A stretch of 36,411 bases of DNA from SAR324 cluster bacterium (GTDB lineage Bacteria > SAR324 > NAC60-12): the NCBI GenBank assembly GCA_015231885.1, contig JADGAT010000051.1, positions 1-36,411 of the forward strand, in the 5' to 3' direction. The position numbers and the translations under genes are program-made. Of this stretch, positions 25,157 through 33,001 are shown one piece after another. Every line of letters starts with the position of its first letter. Within the stretch, counting starts at the first letter, position 1. The notes under the pieces are model-generated. The model was given only the letters and a program-made list of their open reading frames with translations, searched no databases and had not been told where the DNA came from.

Positions 25157-26202
25157 GATTCTTTCAGTAATTCAACAATAGCTGCGGGGATGTCATCCAG
25201 GGCCATGAGTTTTTCTGCAGCTCCTCGCTTGTATGCTTCATACGGCATTCCAAAAACCGCGGAGCTGCTTTCATCCTGGGCCAGGGTACGTGCTCCAGCT
25301 TGACGCATGACCTGCATTGCATCAACCCCATCATCTCCCATACCGGTGAGCATGATGCCAATGGCTTTTGCTTTTGCATGTTCGGCTACAGAGCGAAACA
25401 ATACATCAATGGAAGGAGAGTGTCCTGCAGGATTTTCTTCGGGTGTGCATTTGATTTGATAAAATTTACCAGAAAATTCAATTTGCATTTGCTGACCACC
25501 AGGAGCAATCAGAGCACAACCGGGCAGCACCTGGTCTCCTGTTTTGGCTTCCCGGACTTGCAAAGAACACTGCTCGTTCAGCTTGCTGGCATAGGCTGCC
25601 GTAAATCCAATGGGCATGTGCTGGGCAATCACAATACCTGGAGAAGTCATCGGAAGTTTTTGCAGCAGCTGACGGGTGGCTTCCACTCCTCCTGTGGAGG
25701 CACCAATGGCAATCAGTCTGGTTTCATCAACCGTCACCTGTGATGCTTTGGGAGCTGCAGTAGTAGATTTGGAGCAAGTTCCAGTTTTCCAAAAGCTCAC
25801 GTCGGCTTTGGCCGCAATCTTGATTTTGGCAAGGATTTCCTGAAGCATCTCGTCGACGCCCCTGTCCATTTCTACACTCGGTTTGGTCACAAAATCAATG
25901 GCTCCTGCTTCCAGGGCATCCATGGTGACTTGTTTGCCTTTTTCCGTGATGCTGCTCACCACAATGACCGGCATCGGAAATTGAGGCATCAGATAGCGTA
26001 GAAACTGCACTCCTGTCATACGAGGCATTTCTACATCCAGGGTCAATACCTCCGGATTCAGTTTTGCAATTTGATCACGGGCATCATAAGGATCTTCTGC
26101 TGTGCCGACCACTTCAATTTCAGGATCTTCTGCAAGTCCACTGCTCAACGTATTTCGAACAATTTCAGAATCATCAACGATGAGAACACGAATTTTTTTC
26201 AT
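25153..26202 (-). CDS. cheB: Chemotaxis methylesterase CheB (copy 2)
   Basis: 349 residues, same domain layout as its neighbour. The receiver has D56 in LTLDVEMP. The catalytic triad is S169 (IGASTGG), H195 (QHMPI) and D291 (GMGDDG). All key residues are present, so both copies should be active. Differences concentrate in the interdomain linker (about 137-158) and in receiver surface residues such as SSLVRQ against SEIVRN. That is where specificity for different CheA kinases would be set. It overlaps cheR by 4 bp and the next cheB by 4 bp. Confidence 0.95.
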   Translation of the reverse strand: MKKIRVLIVDDSEIVRNTLSSGLAEDPEIEVVGTAEDPYDARDQIAKLNPEVLTLDVEMPRMTGVQFLRYLMPQFPMPVIVVSSITEKGKQVTMDALEAGAIDFVTKPSVEMDRGVDEMLQEILAKIKIAAKADVSFWKTGTCSKSTTAAPKASQVTVDETRLIAIGASTGGVEATRQLLQKLPMTSPGIVIAQHMPIGFTAAYASKLNEQCSLQVREAKTGDQVLPGCALIAPGGQQMQIEFSGKFYQIKCTPEENPAGHSPSIDVLFRSVAEHAKAKAIGIMLTGMGDDGVDAMQVMRQAGARTLAQDESSSAVFGMPYEAYKRGAAEKLMALDDIPAAIVELLKES

Positions 26203-27092
26203 GGCATTTCGAAGAGATGGGTTTTATCAGATGAACCAGGAATCTCCGGTTTTTGAACAGTTCGAGTCAATTTGCGTTTTTGATAAATGGCTGGAGCCAC
26301 ATATTCGTAGGGGCAATCATCTTTATCCAGCGATTCGGTCTGGCCTATAAAAAGATAACCTTGTTCCTCGGTGACATCATAGAAATTTTGAATCAATTTT
26401 TTCACTCGAGGTTTGTCAAAATAGATCATCACATTGCGGCAGAAAATAGCAAAGAATTTACTTTTGAAACTAAAATTGGGCTGGATTAAATTAAAACGGC
26501 TGAAGTGAACATAATTCCGAACCTCTGGTTTTATCTGCCACTGGTGGGCTGAAATCGACTGAAAGTACCTCATGCGCATCATGGGAGGAATATTTCTCAG
26601 GCGGTCTTCCGAATAAATTGCCTGACTGGCCTGGTTGAGCATATTGGTGTCAATGTCAGTGGCCAGGATGCCTATGTCCCATCGGGAGGTTGGTGTTTGA
26701 AAAAAATCTTCCAGCACCATTGACAGGGTGTATGCTTCTTCTCCAGAAGAACAGCCTGCCGACCAGATGTGCAGGTTGGGTGTATTGAGGGAAGGCGGTT
26801 GAGTGATCTTTTGGGGAAGCGCAAATTCTCTTAAAAAATCGAAATGCTCTCCTTCCCGGTAAAAAAAACTGTAATTGGTGGTAATTTGATTGGCCAGTGC
26901 CAGCAACGCTTTGCCGGTTTTGTCCTGAGAGAGGTGGTTATAATATTCTTCGAAACTGCGAAACCCTTGTTTCTGCATGAGGGGAAGCAGTCGAGTTGTC
27001 ACTAAAACCTGTTTGTCATTCCCCAGTGCTATTCCAAACTTGTCATAAATTAAGCGGGATAAATTCTGGTAGGCCTGATTCGAAATTTGCAT
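26199..27092 (-). CDS. cheR: Chemotaxis protein methyltransferase CheR
   Basis: 297 residues. The N-terminal helical domain ends in TTNYSFFYRE (71-80), the family TxN-T/S-x-F-x-R motif. The SAM-binding motif is SAGCSSGEEAY (111-121), and FCRNVMIYFD lies late in the catalytic domain. CheR uses S-adenosylmethionine to methylate MCP glutamates. A C-terminal extension after the catalytic domain, TVQKPEIPGSSDKTHLFEMP, has no recognised role. It is the only cheR in the window and is coupled by ATGA overlap to cheB copy 2, so the set has one methyltransferase for two esterases. Confidence 0.95.
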   Translation of the reverse strand: MQISNQAYQNLSRLIYDKFGIALGNDKQVLVTTRLLPLMQKQGFRSFEEYYNHLSQDKTGKALLALANQITTNYSFFYREGEHFDFLREFALPQKITQPPSLNTPNLHIWSAGCSSGEEAYTLSMVLEDFFQTPTSRWDIGILATDIDTNMLNQASQAIYSEDRLRNIPPMMRMRYFQSISAHQWQIKPEVRNYVHFSRFNLIQPNFSFKSKFFAIFCRNVMIYFDKPRVKKLIQNFYDVTEEQGYLFIGQTESLDKDDCPYEYVAPAIYQKRKLTRTVQKPEIPGSSDKTHLFEMP

Positions 27093-27163
27093 ATTGGTCT
27101 GTACTTGTTATGTCATGATAATTTTAAATTTTTTTTCAAGAATGTTCAGTCCCCCCAGTCAAT

Positions 27164-27203
27164 ATTCCCGCTTTATTTACCATTCATATAATAAAGTGGG
27201 AAT
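27164..27203. other. Stem-loop between MCP2 and cheR
   Basis: ATTCCCGCTTTATT (27164-27177) and AATAAAGTGGGAAT (27190-27203) form a 14-bp inverted repeat with a single mismatch and a 12-nt loop. It starts 1 bp after the MCP2 stop. In the minus-strand message it is not followed by a U run, so a full intrinsic terminator is unlikely. It may protect the 3' end of the upstream part of the operon or set the ratio of MCP2 to cheR/cheB. Confidence 0.55.
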
Positions 27204-27204
27204 C

Positions 27205-29040
27205 TTAAAATTTACCCGTATCCTCTTCATCGAAAGAGATCAAGTCCGATCCTGCTGATGGCTCTTCTTTTACAGGTTTTGGTGCTTTAGAAATTTGATG
27301 AGTGATCGCTGGCAGTCGTTCTGGAGCGGCGGCAGTCACTGGTGGTGTTTGCGACGAAAATGCAGGAGGTCTAAAGGATTGTCCGCGCAGCTGAAAGCGT
27401 CCCACAAGTTGTTTCAAGTTATTGGCCTGTGAACGCAGCATGTTGCTGGCAGAAGCTCCTTTTTCGGCAGATTGAGCATTTTGCGCTGTTACTTGATTGA
27501 GCTGCCCCAAGCCCGTATTGATTTCGCTGATACCACGAGCCTGTTCGGTGCTGGCACTGGCAATTTCATTGACCAGGTCGGTCACTTTTACAGAACCTTC
27601 TACAATTTCTTTAAGGGATACTGCGGTTTCGTCCGCAATTTTTGCACCGGTTTCTACTTTTTTGATCGAATCTTTGATCATGGAGGTCGTTTCTTTAGCC
27701 GCCTCAGTGCTGCGCTGAGCCAGGTTACGCACCTCTTCTGCCACAACAGCAAAACCTTTCCCATGTGCTCCTGCCCGTGCTGCTTCGACGGCAGCATTGA
27801 TTGCCAGCACGTTGGTTTGGAAGGCAATTTCATCAATAGTTTTGATGATATTTGAAATGTTTTCCGAGGCCGAATTGATGTCTTTCATGGAAGACAGCAT
27901 GAGCTGCATCTGGGTGTTGCCGTCTTCAGCTTTCTTGCGGGCCGAATCAGCTAACTGACTGGCCTGTCCCGCATTATCGGCATTGAGTCTGGTTTGGGAA
28001 CTCATTCCTTCCATGGATGTGGAAAGTTCTTCTAAGGAGGAGGACGATTCAGTAGCCCCCTGTGAAATATTCTGACTGGAATCCGCAACTTCCTGAGACC
28101 CCCCAGACAGCTCATCTGCCGTATTGGCAACCTGGTGCAAAACCTCATTCAGCTGGTTGATCATTTCCTGTTGTGCCTTACCCAATGCATCTTCAGCAGA
28201 AGAGAGAGAGGCATCGATACTGAAGTTGCCTTTGGCAAGCTGCTGAGAAATCTCAACCTTGGTTTTGATGGCATTGACCATTTTTTCAAGGGCCCCATAA
28301 ACTCCCGTCATTTTTCTGCCGGATGAGGCAAACTGGACGTCAATATTGCCTCGCGACACTTTTTCGGCAATCTCTGCAATTTCTGCAGGCTCACCGCCTA
28401 CCTGTGTCTGGATACTGCGTGTTATCATAAAGGCAAGAACGATTCCGATTCCCAAAGCAATCACTAAGATGACGATCACGGTTGTTTCTGCTTCTTTCCT
28501 GGTTTTCTTTGCATTTATATCAAATTCGTGACCTTTGTTGAGAGCAAAATTTTCTAAAGCCACAATATTTTTGTTGAGCATGGCCACATGTTTCGCTCCT
28601 TTTTCTTTTGTGATGGCACCAGCCTCTTCCCTTTTTCCGGCACGCATCAAAGCAATGACCTCATCGCGGATGGGCTTCCAGTCACGAAAAGACTGAGTGG
28701 CATCATTGACCATCTTTTTGTTGCCCAAAAATCGTTCATCCACTATTTTTAAGTGCTCATACACTTCTTGTTCATAAGAATCAACGGTATTGATGGCGGC
28801 CTGAATTTGGCTGTCATCTTTAGCCAATGCCACATCCTTCATGGAACGATGCATGGCAATGATACTGGCTTTTGCTCCAACAACATTGGTTGCCACCGTA
28901 AAGGGATGTTTATAGAGTTTATCGGTCAGACCTGCCAGTTTGTTCATATTGCTGATGGCAAGGATGGCGGCTCCCCCCAGTAAAATAATCGTCAGACCAA
29001 AAGCCAAAGCCAAACGGGTTCCAATGTTCATGTTTTGCAT
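27205..29040 (-). CDS. Methyl-accepting chemotaxis protein with four-helix-bundle-type sensor (MCP2)
   Basis: 611 residues with span 1 at about 10-30 and a periplasmic region of about 155 residues resembling the 4HB_MCP type ([14 protein letters not shown]... [16 protein letters not shown]). Span 2 is at about 185-207, followed by a HAMP domain and a signalling hairpin with [19 protein letters not shown]. The C-terminus carries [13 protein letters not shown], the same last 13 residues as MCP1. SD GGAG precedes the ATG. It lies 31 bp after cheW in the minus-strand operon, so it probably shares the array with CheA2 and CheW. The ligand is unknown. Confidence 0.93.
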   Translation of the reverse strand: MQNMNIGTRLALAFGLTIILLGGAAILAISNMNKLAGLTDKLYKHPFTVATNVVGAKASIIAMHRSMKDVALAKDDSQIQAAINTVDSYEQEVYEHLKIVDERFLGNKKMVNDATQSFRDWKPIRDEVIALMRAGKREEAGAITKEKGAKHVAMLNKNIVALENFALNKGHEFDINAKKTRKEAETTVIVILVIALGIGIVLAFMITRSIQTQVGGEPAEIAEIAEKVSRGNIDVQFASSGRKMTGVYGALEKMVNAIKTKVEISQQLAKGNFSIDASLSSAEDALGKAQQEMINQLNEVLHQVANTADELSGGSQEVADSSQNISQGATESSSSLEELSTSMEGMSSQTRLNADNAGQASQLADSARKKAEDGNTQMQLMLSSMKDINSASENISNIIKTIDEIAFQTNVLAINAAVEAARAGAHGKGFAVVAEEVRNLAQRSTEAAKETTSMIKDSIKKVETGAKIADETAVSLKEIVEGSVKVTDLVNEIASASTEQARGISEINTGLGQLNQVTAQNAQSAEKGASASNMLRSQANNLKQLVGRFQLRGQSFRPPAFSSQTPPVTAAAPERLPAITHQISKAPKPVKEEPSAGSDLISFDEEDTGKF

Positions 29041-29071
29041 CGTTTTTCTCCATATTGAAGTTGATCAGTTG

Positions 29072-29602
29072 TTAATGACCAGCACTAGAGGATTCCAGTT
29101 GTTGAAATTCTTTAATTTCATCTTTGCCTAAAAGTTCGTTGACGTTGAGCAGAATATAGACCGTTTTTGCCGTTTTCCCCATTCCGGCAATGAAACGGCT
29201 CTGTGCGGAAGTATCCAGCTGCGGAGGAGGGTCAATGGCTCTTGTGGCAATGGTGGCTACGCCGGCAACTGTATCAACAATCAAACCCGTGGTCATGCCC
29301 TGAATATTGACCACAACAAAGCAGGTACGGTCGTCGTATTCTCTGTCTGCAATCTGAAATCGTGTCCGCAGATCAATGACGGGGATGACTTTACCACGCA
29401 GGTTGATCACTCCTTTGGTGTAGGGAGGCATGTGGGGGACCTGGGTGATTTGGATTTTGCTGCTCCGAATCACCACCTCCAGTACGTATCGGATTTCAAT
29501 GCCGTATAGAGAATCTCCCAATGGAAATGTCAGGAATTTTCCGTCCTGGGTATCCTCTTCTTCTTCAGAAGAAAGAGGGGTTTCTAATAGTTCATCTGCC
29601 AT
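29072..29602 (-). CDS. cheW: Chemotaxis adaptor CheW
   Basis: 176 residues: an acidic N-terminal extension of about 20 residues, then a CheW domain with FLTFPLGDSLYGIEIRYV, GVINLRGKVIPVIDLR and GLIVDTVAGV. CheW links MCP signalling tips to CheA in the array. A strong SD (AAAGGAG) precedes the ATG. It lies between cheA2 (32 bp) and MCP2 (31 bp). It is the only free-standing CheW in the window, so the cheA1 set either shares it or relies on the CheW-like domain of CheA1. Confidence 0.95.
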   Translation of the reverse strand: MADELLETPLSSEEEEDTQDGKFLTFPLGDSLYGIEIRYVLEVVIRSSKIQITQVPHMPPYTKGVINLRGKVIPVIDLRTRFQIADREYDDRTCFVVVNIQGMTTGLIVDTVAGVATIATRAIDPPPQLDTSAQSRFIAGMGKTAKTVYILLNVNELLGKDEIKEFQQLESSSAGH

Positions 29603-29634
29603 AGTTTCTCCTTTATTTTAGCTAATGAAAATGA

Positions 29635-31986
29635 TCACCCTCTTGCCCTGGGCTGAGTTGTAATTTTGGATAGACTGCTTGCATCCAGGATCAAACCGAC
29701 CTGCCCATTTCCCAAAATAGTACATCCGGACAGATGAGGAACGTTTACCATAGCTTGTGGCAGCCCTTTCACAACAATTTGCTGCTGTCCTAATACAGAA
29801 TCTACAAAAATACAGAACATTTGATCAGACTGCTCAATCACCAGGATCATTCCTTTGGAAAGTTCGGTGATTTTCGTGTCGAGGTGATAGAGCGTATGAA
29901 GACGTAAAATAGGAAGCATTTTCTCACGAAGACGCAGCATTTCAGTTCCGTCCATGGTTTTGGTAACTTGTGAATCCTGAGGTTGGAGCGTTTCTTTGAT
30001 AGTCGTGGTTGGCAACGCATAAGAGGTGTTGGCCACACGAATGAGCAAGCCGTCAATGATGGTCAGGGTGAGCGGAATTTTCAGGGTAAAGATGGAGCCT
30101 GAACCCAACTTGGATTCGATACTGATACTTCCGCGCAGTTTTTCGATATTCTGTTTGACCACATCCATTCCTACGCCTCGACCCGAGAGGTCGGTGACGG
30201 CTTCTTTGGTAGAAAAACCTGGCTCTAAGATCAATTTCCAGACGTCTTCATCAGCCAGCGATTCGCCATCATCGCCAACCATGCCTTTTTCTTTGGCTTT
30301 TCCTAAAATGACATCACGGCTCAGTCCTTTTCCATCATCATCAATGATGATCCAGACTTCGTTGCCGACATGCTGTGCTTCGAGACGAATGGTTCCATTC
30401 GACGATTTGCCCGCAGCTTTCCGGTCTCCTGGCATTTCTACTCCATGATCCACCGCATTTCGGATGAGGTGCAGCAAAGGATCGGCAACTTGTTCTACCA
30501 GTGTTTTGTCAACTTCCGTTTTTTCTCCGACCATCTTCAGATCCACCTGCTTGCCCAGCTTCTTGGAGGTGTCGTGAACCACTCGTACCATCTTCTGAAA
30601 GACGGAAGAAACAGGGACCATCCGCATGGACATGGCTGTTTCCTGAAGTTCTCGAATGTAGCGGTCCAACTGACGGATCATATTTCTTAAATCTTCCAGC
30701 TCGTTACTCTCTAAGGCCGGATGGTGGGCAATCATGGTTTCAGAAATGACCAGTTCCCCAACCAAATCAATCAATTTGTCCAGTTTGTCCAGACCGACAC
30801 GGATATCCTGAGCCTTGATGGAGGAAGGTTTTGCGGCAGGAGTTTTTTTCTGCCTTGTATTTTGTGTCTCCAGAGCCTTTTCCACATCCTGAGGATTGGC
30901 TTTTCCCATCTTCACCAGGATGTTTCCCAGGGAAGATTTCTGCTGATCGAGGGCTTCTTCGACATCATCCGGCTTGACAGTCCCCATTTCGACCATGATA
31001 TTTCCAAGCAAGGTTGGATTGGCAGAAAAGGCGATCAGCTTGGTTTCTGTTTCCTCAAATCGCGTTGCGTCACACTGCAGTCCTTGTGCCAGGGCAACAG
31101 TCCCTTCACGCAACACATCAATCACTTCTAAAATCACTTGTGTGCTTTGTTCATCAAGGGTCAATTTTCCCTCTTTCATCTCTTCAAGAACCGTCTCGGC
31201 TTTATGGCTCAAGCGTTCAATCAATGCCAATCCTAAAAATCCGGCATTTCCTTTAATGGTGTGAAAGCTGCGCAAAATGGAATGTAGGTACTCCTGGTTA
31301 TCGACTTCCCCGCCAAGACGTTCCAGAACTAAGATCGCACCTTCTGCCGTTTCCAGAAGTTCTTCAGCACTGCTCACAAAACTTCCCAGGCCCTTTGTGC
31401 TGGCAGGTGCTTGCGGGGTTTCTTCTTTTTTTTCAGGCTCAGCAGCTGGTGCCGTTAAATCTGGAAGATCGAACAAAGGAGATGCTTCAGCGACAACTTC
31501 TGCAGGAGTTGGTGCTGGTTCAACATTCGGTTTGGGGGCTGCCGACATTGAATCGGCTCCAGAATCACCGGTCAAGAGTTTTAGCTTTTTAGCTAATTGT
31601 GCAATTAAATCAGTAGCTTCTTCCTCAAATCCGGTGTCATGAAACTCTTCTTTTGCCTGTTCCAGCATTTGACGGATCACATCACAACTGTTCATCAGCA
31701 CTTCCAAATAATCGGAATGCCATGTAGTTGGATCTTTACGAAAATGCTGCAGTAAGTTTTCTGCAGAATGAGTAATTTTTTCAATAGTACTCAATTGGAG
31801 AAAACCAGCACCGCCTTTCATACTGTGAAACAGACGAAAAATGTCATTCACCGTACTTTTGATTTCCTCAGAATCATCCGTTGATCCCAGGTTGATCAAG
31901 GTGGGTTCTACAGAATCCAGCATTTCTGTGATTTCGGAAACAAATTCCAGGATTTGGTCTTGTTGGTCTTCACTGATTTGTGTCAT
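29635..31986 (-). CDS. cheA: Chemotaxis histidine kinase CheA (second copy) with two HPt domains
   Basis: 783 residues. HPt domain 1 has His54 in FHSMKGGAGF, and HPt domain 2 has His242 in FHTIKGNAGF. They are separated by a Pro/Ala/Glu-rich linker (about 150-200). At about 323-378 there are two short repeats, LLGNIMVEMGTVKPDDVEEA and SLGNILVKMGKANPQDVEKA, resembling the N-terminal T2SSE/MshEN pattern. The dimerisation domain (LDKLIDLVGELVISETM) follows, then the ATPase domain (LIRNAVDHGVE, DDDGKGL, GRGVGMDVV) and a CheW-like C-terminus. No clear P2 CheY-binding domain is seen. It follows the CheY-like gene by 46 bp. It probably feeds the CheY-like protein and one or both CheBs. Confidence 0.94.
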   Translation of the reverse strand: MTQISEDQQDQILEFVSEITEMLDSVEPTLINLGSTDDSEEIKSTVNDIFRLFHSMKGGAGFLQLSTIEKITHSAENLLQHFRKDPTTWHSDYLEVLMNSCDVIRQMLEQAKEEFHDTGFEEEATDLIAQLAKKLKLLTGDSGADSMSAAPKPNVEPAPTPAEVVAEASPLFDLPDLTAPAAEPEKKEETPQAPASTKGLGSFVSSAEELLETAEGAILVLERLGGEVDNQEYLHSILRSFHTIKGNAGFLGLALIERLSHKAETVLEEMKEGKLTLDEQSTQVILEVIDVLREGTVALAQGLQCDATRFEETETKLIAFSANPTLLGNIMVEMGTVKPDDVEEALDQQKSSLGNILVKMGKANPQDVEKALETQNTRQKKTPAAKPSSIKAQDIRVGLDKLDKLIDLVGELVISETMIAHHPALESNELEDLRNMIRQLDRYIRELQETAMSMRMVPVSSVFQKMVRVVHDTSKKLGKQVDLKMVGEKTEVDKTLVEQVADPLLHLIRNAVDHGVEMPGDRKAAGKSSNGTIRLEAQHVGNEVWIIIDDDGKGLSRDVILGKAKEKGMVGDDGESLADEDVWKLILEPGFSTKEAVTDLSGRGVGMDVVKQNIEKLRGSISIESKLGSGSIFTLKIPLTLTIIDGLLIRVANTSYALPTTTIKETLQPQDSQVTKTMDGTEMLRLREKMLPILRLHTLYHLDTKITELSKGMILVIEQSDQMFCIFVDSVLGQQQIVVKGLPQAMVNVPHLSGCTILGNGQVGLILDASSLSKITTQPRARG

Positions 31987-32032
31987 GGCCGCTTACTGAT
32001 GAGTGTGTTGTCAGTTGAAAAAATCTATTGTC

Positions 32033-32440
32033 CTAATCAATCAAGCCCAGTTTTAATAAAGTACTGGCTATTTTTTCTTTTTCAATGGGCTTGGAGATAA
32101 ATTCTTCACAGCCTTTGCGCAGAGAACGTATTCGCTCTTTCATCCGCTTTTCCGCGGTGACCATGATTATTTTGACTTCCTCTTCCTGCCCGACAAAACC
32201 CTTAGTATATTCCCACTCTCGAATCTTATCCAGTACTTCATTTCCACTGATGTCCGGCATGCCGATGTCCAGCGTGATCAAATCATAGGGCTGAGAGCGG
32301 GCATGAGCCATGTGAAAGGCATGCAGCGCGTCTTTTCCACTTTCAGCGATGTCGACTTGTCCATAGCCCGAAAGGATTTCATCTAAAAATTCAATACTCA
32401 CCAGATCATCTTCCATGATCAGGACATTCAATGGTTTCAT
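32033..32440 (-). CDS. CheY-like single-domain response regulator
   Basis: 135 residues forming one receiver domain: acidic E10/D11/D12, phosphoacceptor D58 (ITLDIGMP), Thr in KIIMVTAE and Lys in FISKPIEKEK. The C-terminus KLGLID and the insertion GFVGQEEEVK are typical of a CheY-like group seen with CheA in deltaproteobacteria-like genomes. It has no output domain, so it acts by binding a target such as FliM or as a phosphate sink. It is first in the minus-strand chemosensory operon; SD AGGAA lies upstream of the ATG. The upstream DNA contains a block also found before MCP3. Confidence 0.9.
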   Translation of the reverse strand: MKPLNVLIMEDDLVSIEFLDEILSGYGQVDIAESGKDALHAFHMAHARSQPYDLITLDIGMPDISGNEVLDKIREWEYTKGFVGQEEEVKIIMVTAEKRMKERIRSLRKGCEEFISKPIEKEKIASTLLKLGLID

Positions 32441-32476
32441 GCTGTTCCTAATGCGTTGGTGCGAATTCAGTAACTC

Positions 32477-32570
32477 ATGCCTGACTCACATTTAAACTTT
32501 TTAATTCTTTTTTAGAATGAGTTATTAAATTAAAGAATTGATGATAAATTAACCCTCACGTATGTAGTAT
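32477..32570 (-). promoter_or_regulatory. Leader block shared with MCP3, copy upstream of the CheY-like gene
   Basis: This block aligns with 35277-35366. Shared segments in plus orientation are CCTGACTCA, TTTTAATTCTTTTTT, AGAAT, AAAGAATTGATG, TAAAT and TATGT. It lies 37 bp before the CheY-like start. Here the AT-rich inverted repeat is degraded compared with the other copy. A shared promoter or operator for both transcripts is the simple reading; I could not assign a sigma-factor class. Confidence 0.6.
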
Positions 32571-32615
32571 TAGATTTTTTAATATATGGCAAGAATTATA
32601 GGTGACTATATGAAT

Positions 32616-32757
32616 CCGGAGTTGAAAACGATGTCATTCCGGGTTCGACCCGGAATCCAAAAGAATTTCCATAGTTTTCTGGATGCCGGATCAAGTCCGG
32701 CATGGTAAAACACTTTTTGTAAAGCATTGTTTTTATAAAATAAATTTTAAACTCCGG
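32616..32757. repeat. REP-like double hairpin inside an outer inverted repeat
   Basis: Hairpin 1 at 32636-32656 has a perfect 9-bp stem (ATTCCGGGT/ACCCGGAAT, loop TCG). Hairpin 2 at 32683-32703 has a perfect 8-bp stem (ATGCCGGA/TCCGGCAT, loop TCAAG). The pair are in roughly inverted relation (GGAATCCA ... TGGATGCC). An outer inverted repeat, CCGGAGTT (32616-32623) and AACTCCGG (32750-32757), encloses both. GC-rich elements of the type TCATTCCGGG...CCCGGAAT are common extragenic repeats in proteobacteria; the present one stands out against AT-rich flanks. Confidence 0.75.
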
Positions 32758-32782
32758 AGTCGCATGTGATTATCAATATTAA

Positions 32783-32938
32783 GGAATGCTCAAACAATAA
32801 TTTAGCAAATCTATTTGTCTTTTCAACGATTTTCTTGATTGCTTTACCAGTTACATAGCAAGCTATGCGCTCGATAAAATGCCTTGAATCTCGATGAAAA
32901 TCCTGCGTAACTTTCACATGTTATTATTTTCGCATTCC
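32783..32938. repeat. 156-bp imperfect palindromic element (MITE-like)
   Basis: The termini are GGAATGC (32783-32789) and GCATTCC (32932-32938), and similarity continues inward (AATAA/TTATT). The exact middle is CATAGCAAGCTATG (32854-32867), a perfect 6-bp stem with a 2-nt spacer. The centre of the termini and of the middle palindrome coincide at 32860.5, and both arms are 71 bases long. The arms match only partly (for example TCGATGAAAATC against TCGTTGAAAAGAC), as in an old foldback element. No ORF is present. I cannot tell whether other copies exist in the genome. Confidence 0.7.
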
Positions 32939-33001
32939 TAATAATTTTTTTTCAAGTATTTGAATTGACTGACTTTATTTTATAGCCTCATGTTTTCCCC
33001 T

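Larger units (their letters stand above)
32441..33001. other. 561-bp intergenic region packed with inverted repeats
   Basis: There is no gene between MCP3 and the CheY-like gene. From left to right it holds the CheY-like leader block (32477-32570), a REP-like hairpin pair inside an outer inverted repeat (32616-32757) and a 156-bp palindrome (32783-32938). The AT-rich remainder (32940-33001) lies just downstream of the MCP3 stop, and its T-run/CAAG motif is also present after MCP2. Confidence 0.8.

Noticed and set aside
30026..31264. Several long plus-strand frames opposite cheA2
   Set aside because: They lie entirely within the strongly supported cheA2 gene, lack domains and are antisense shadows.
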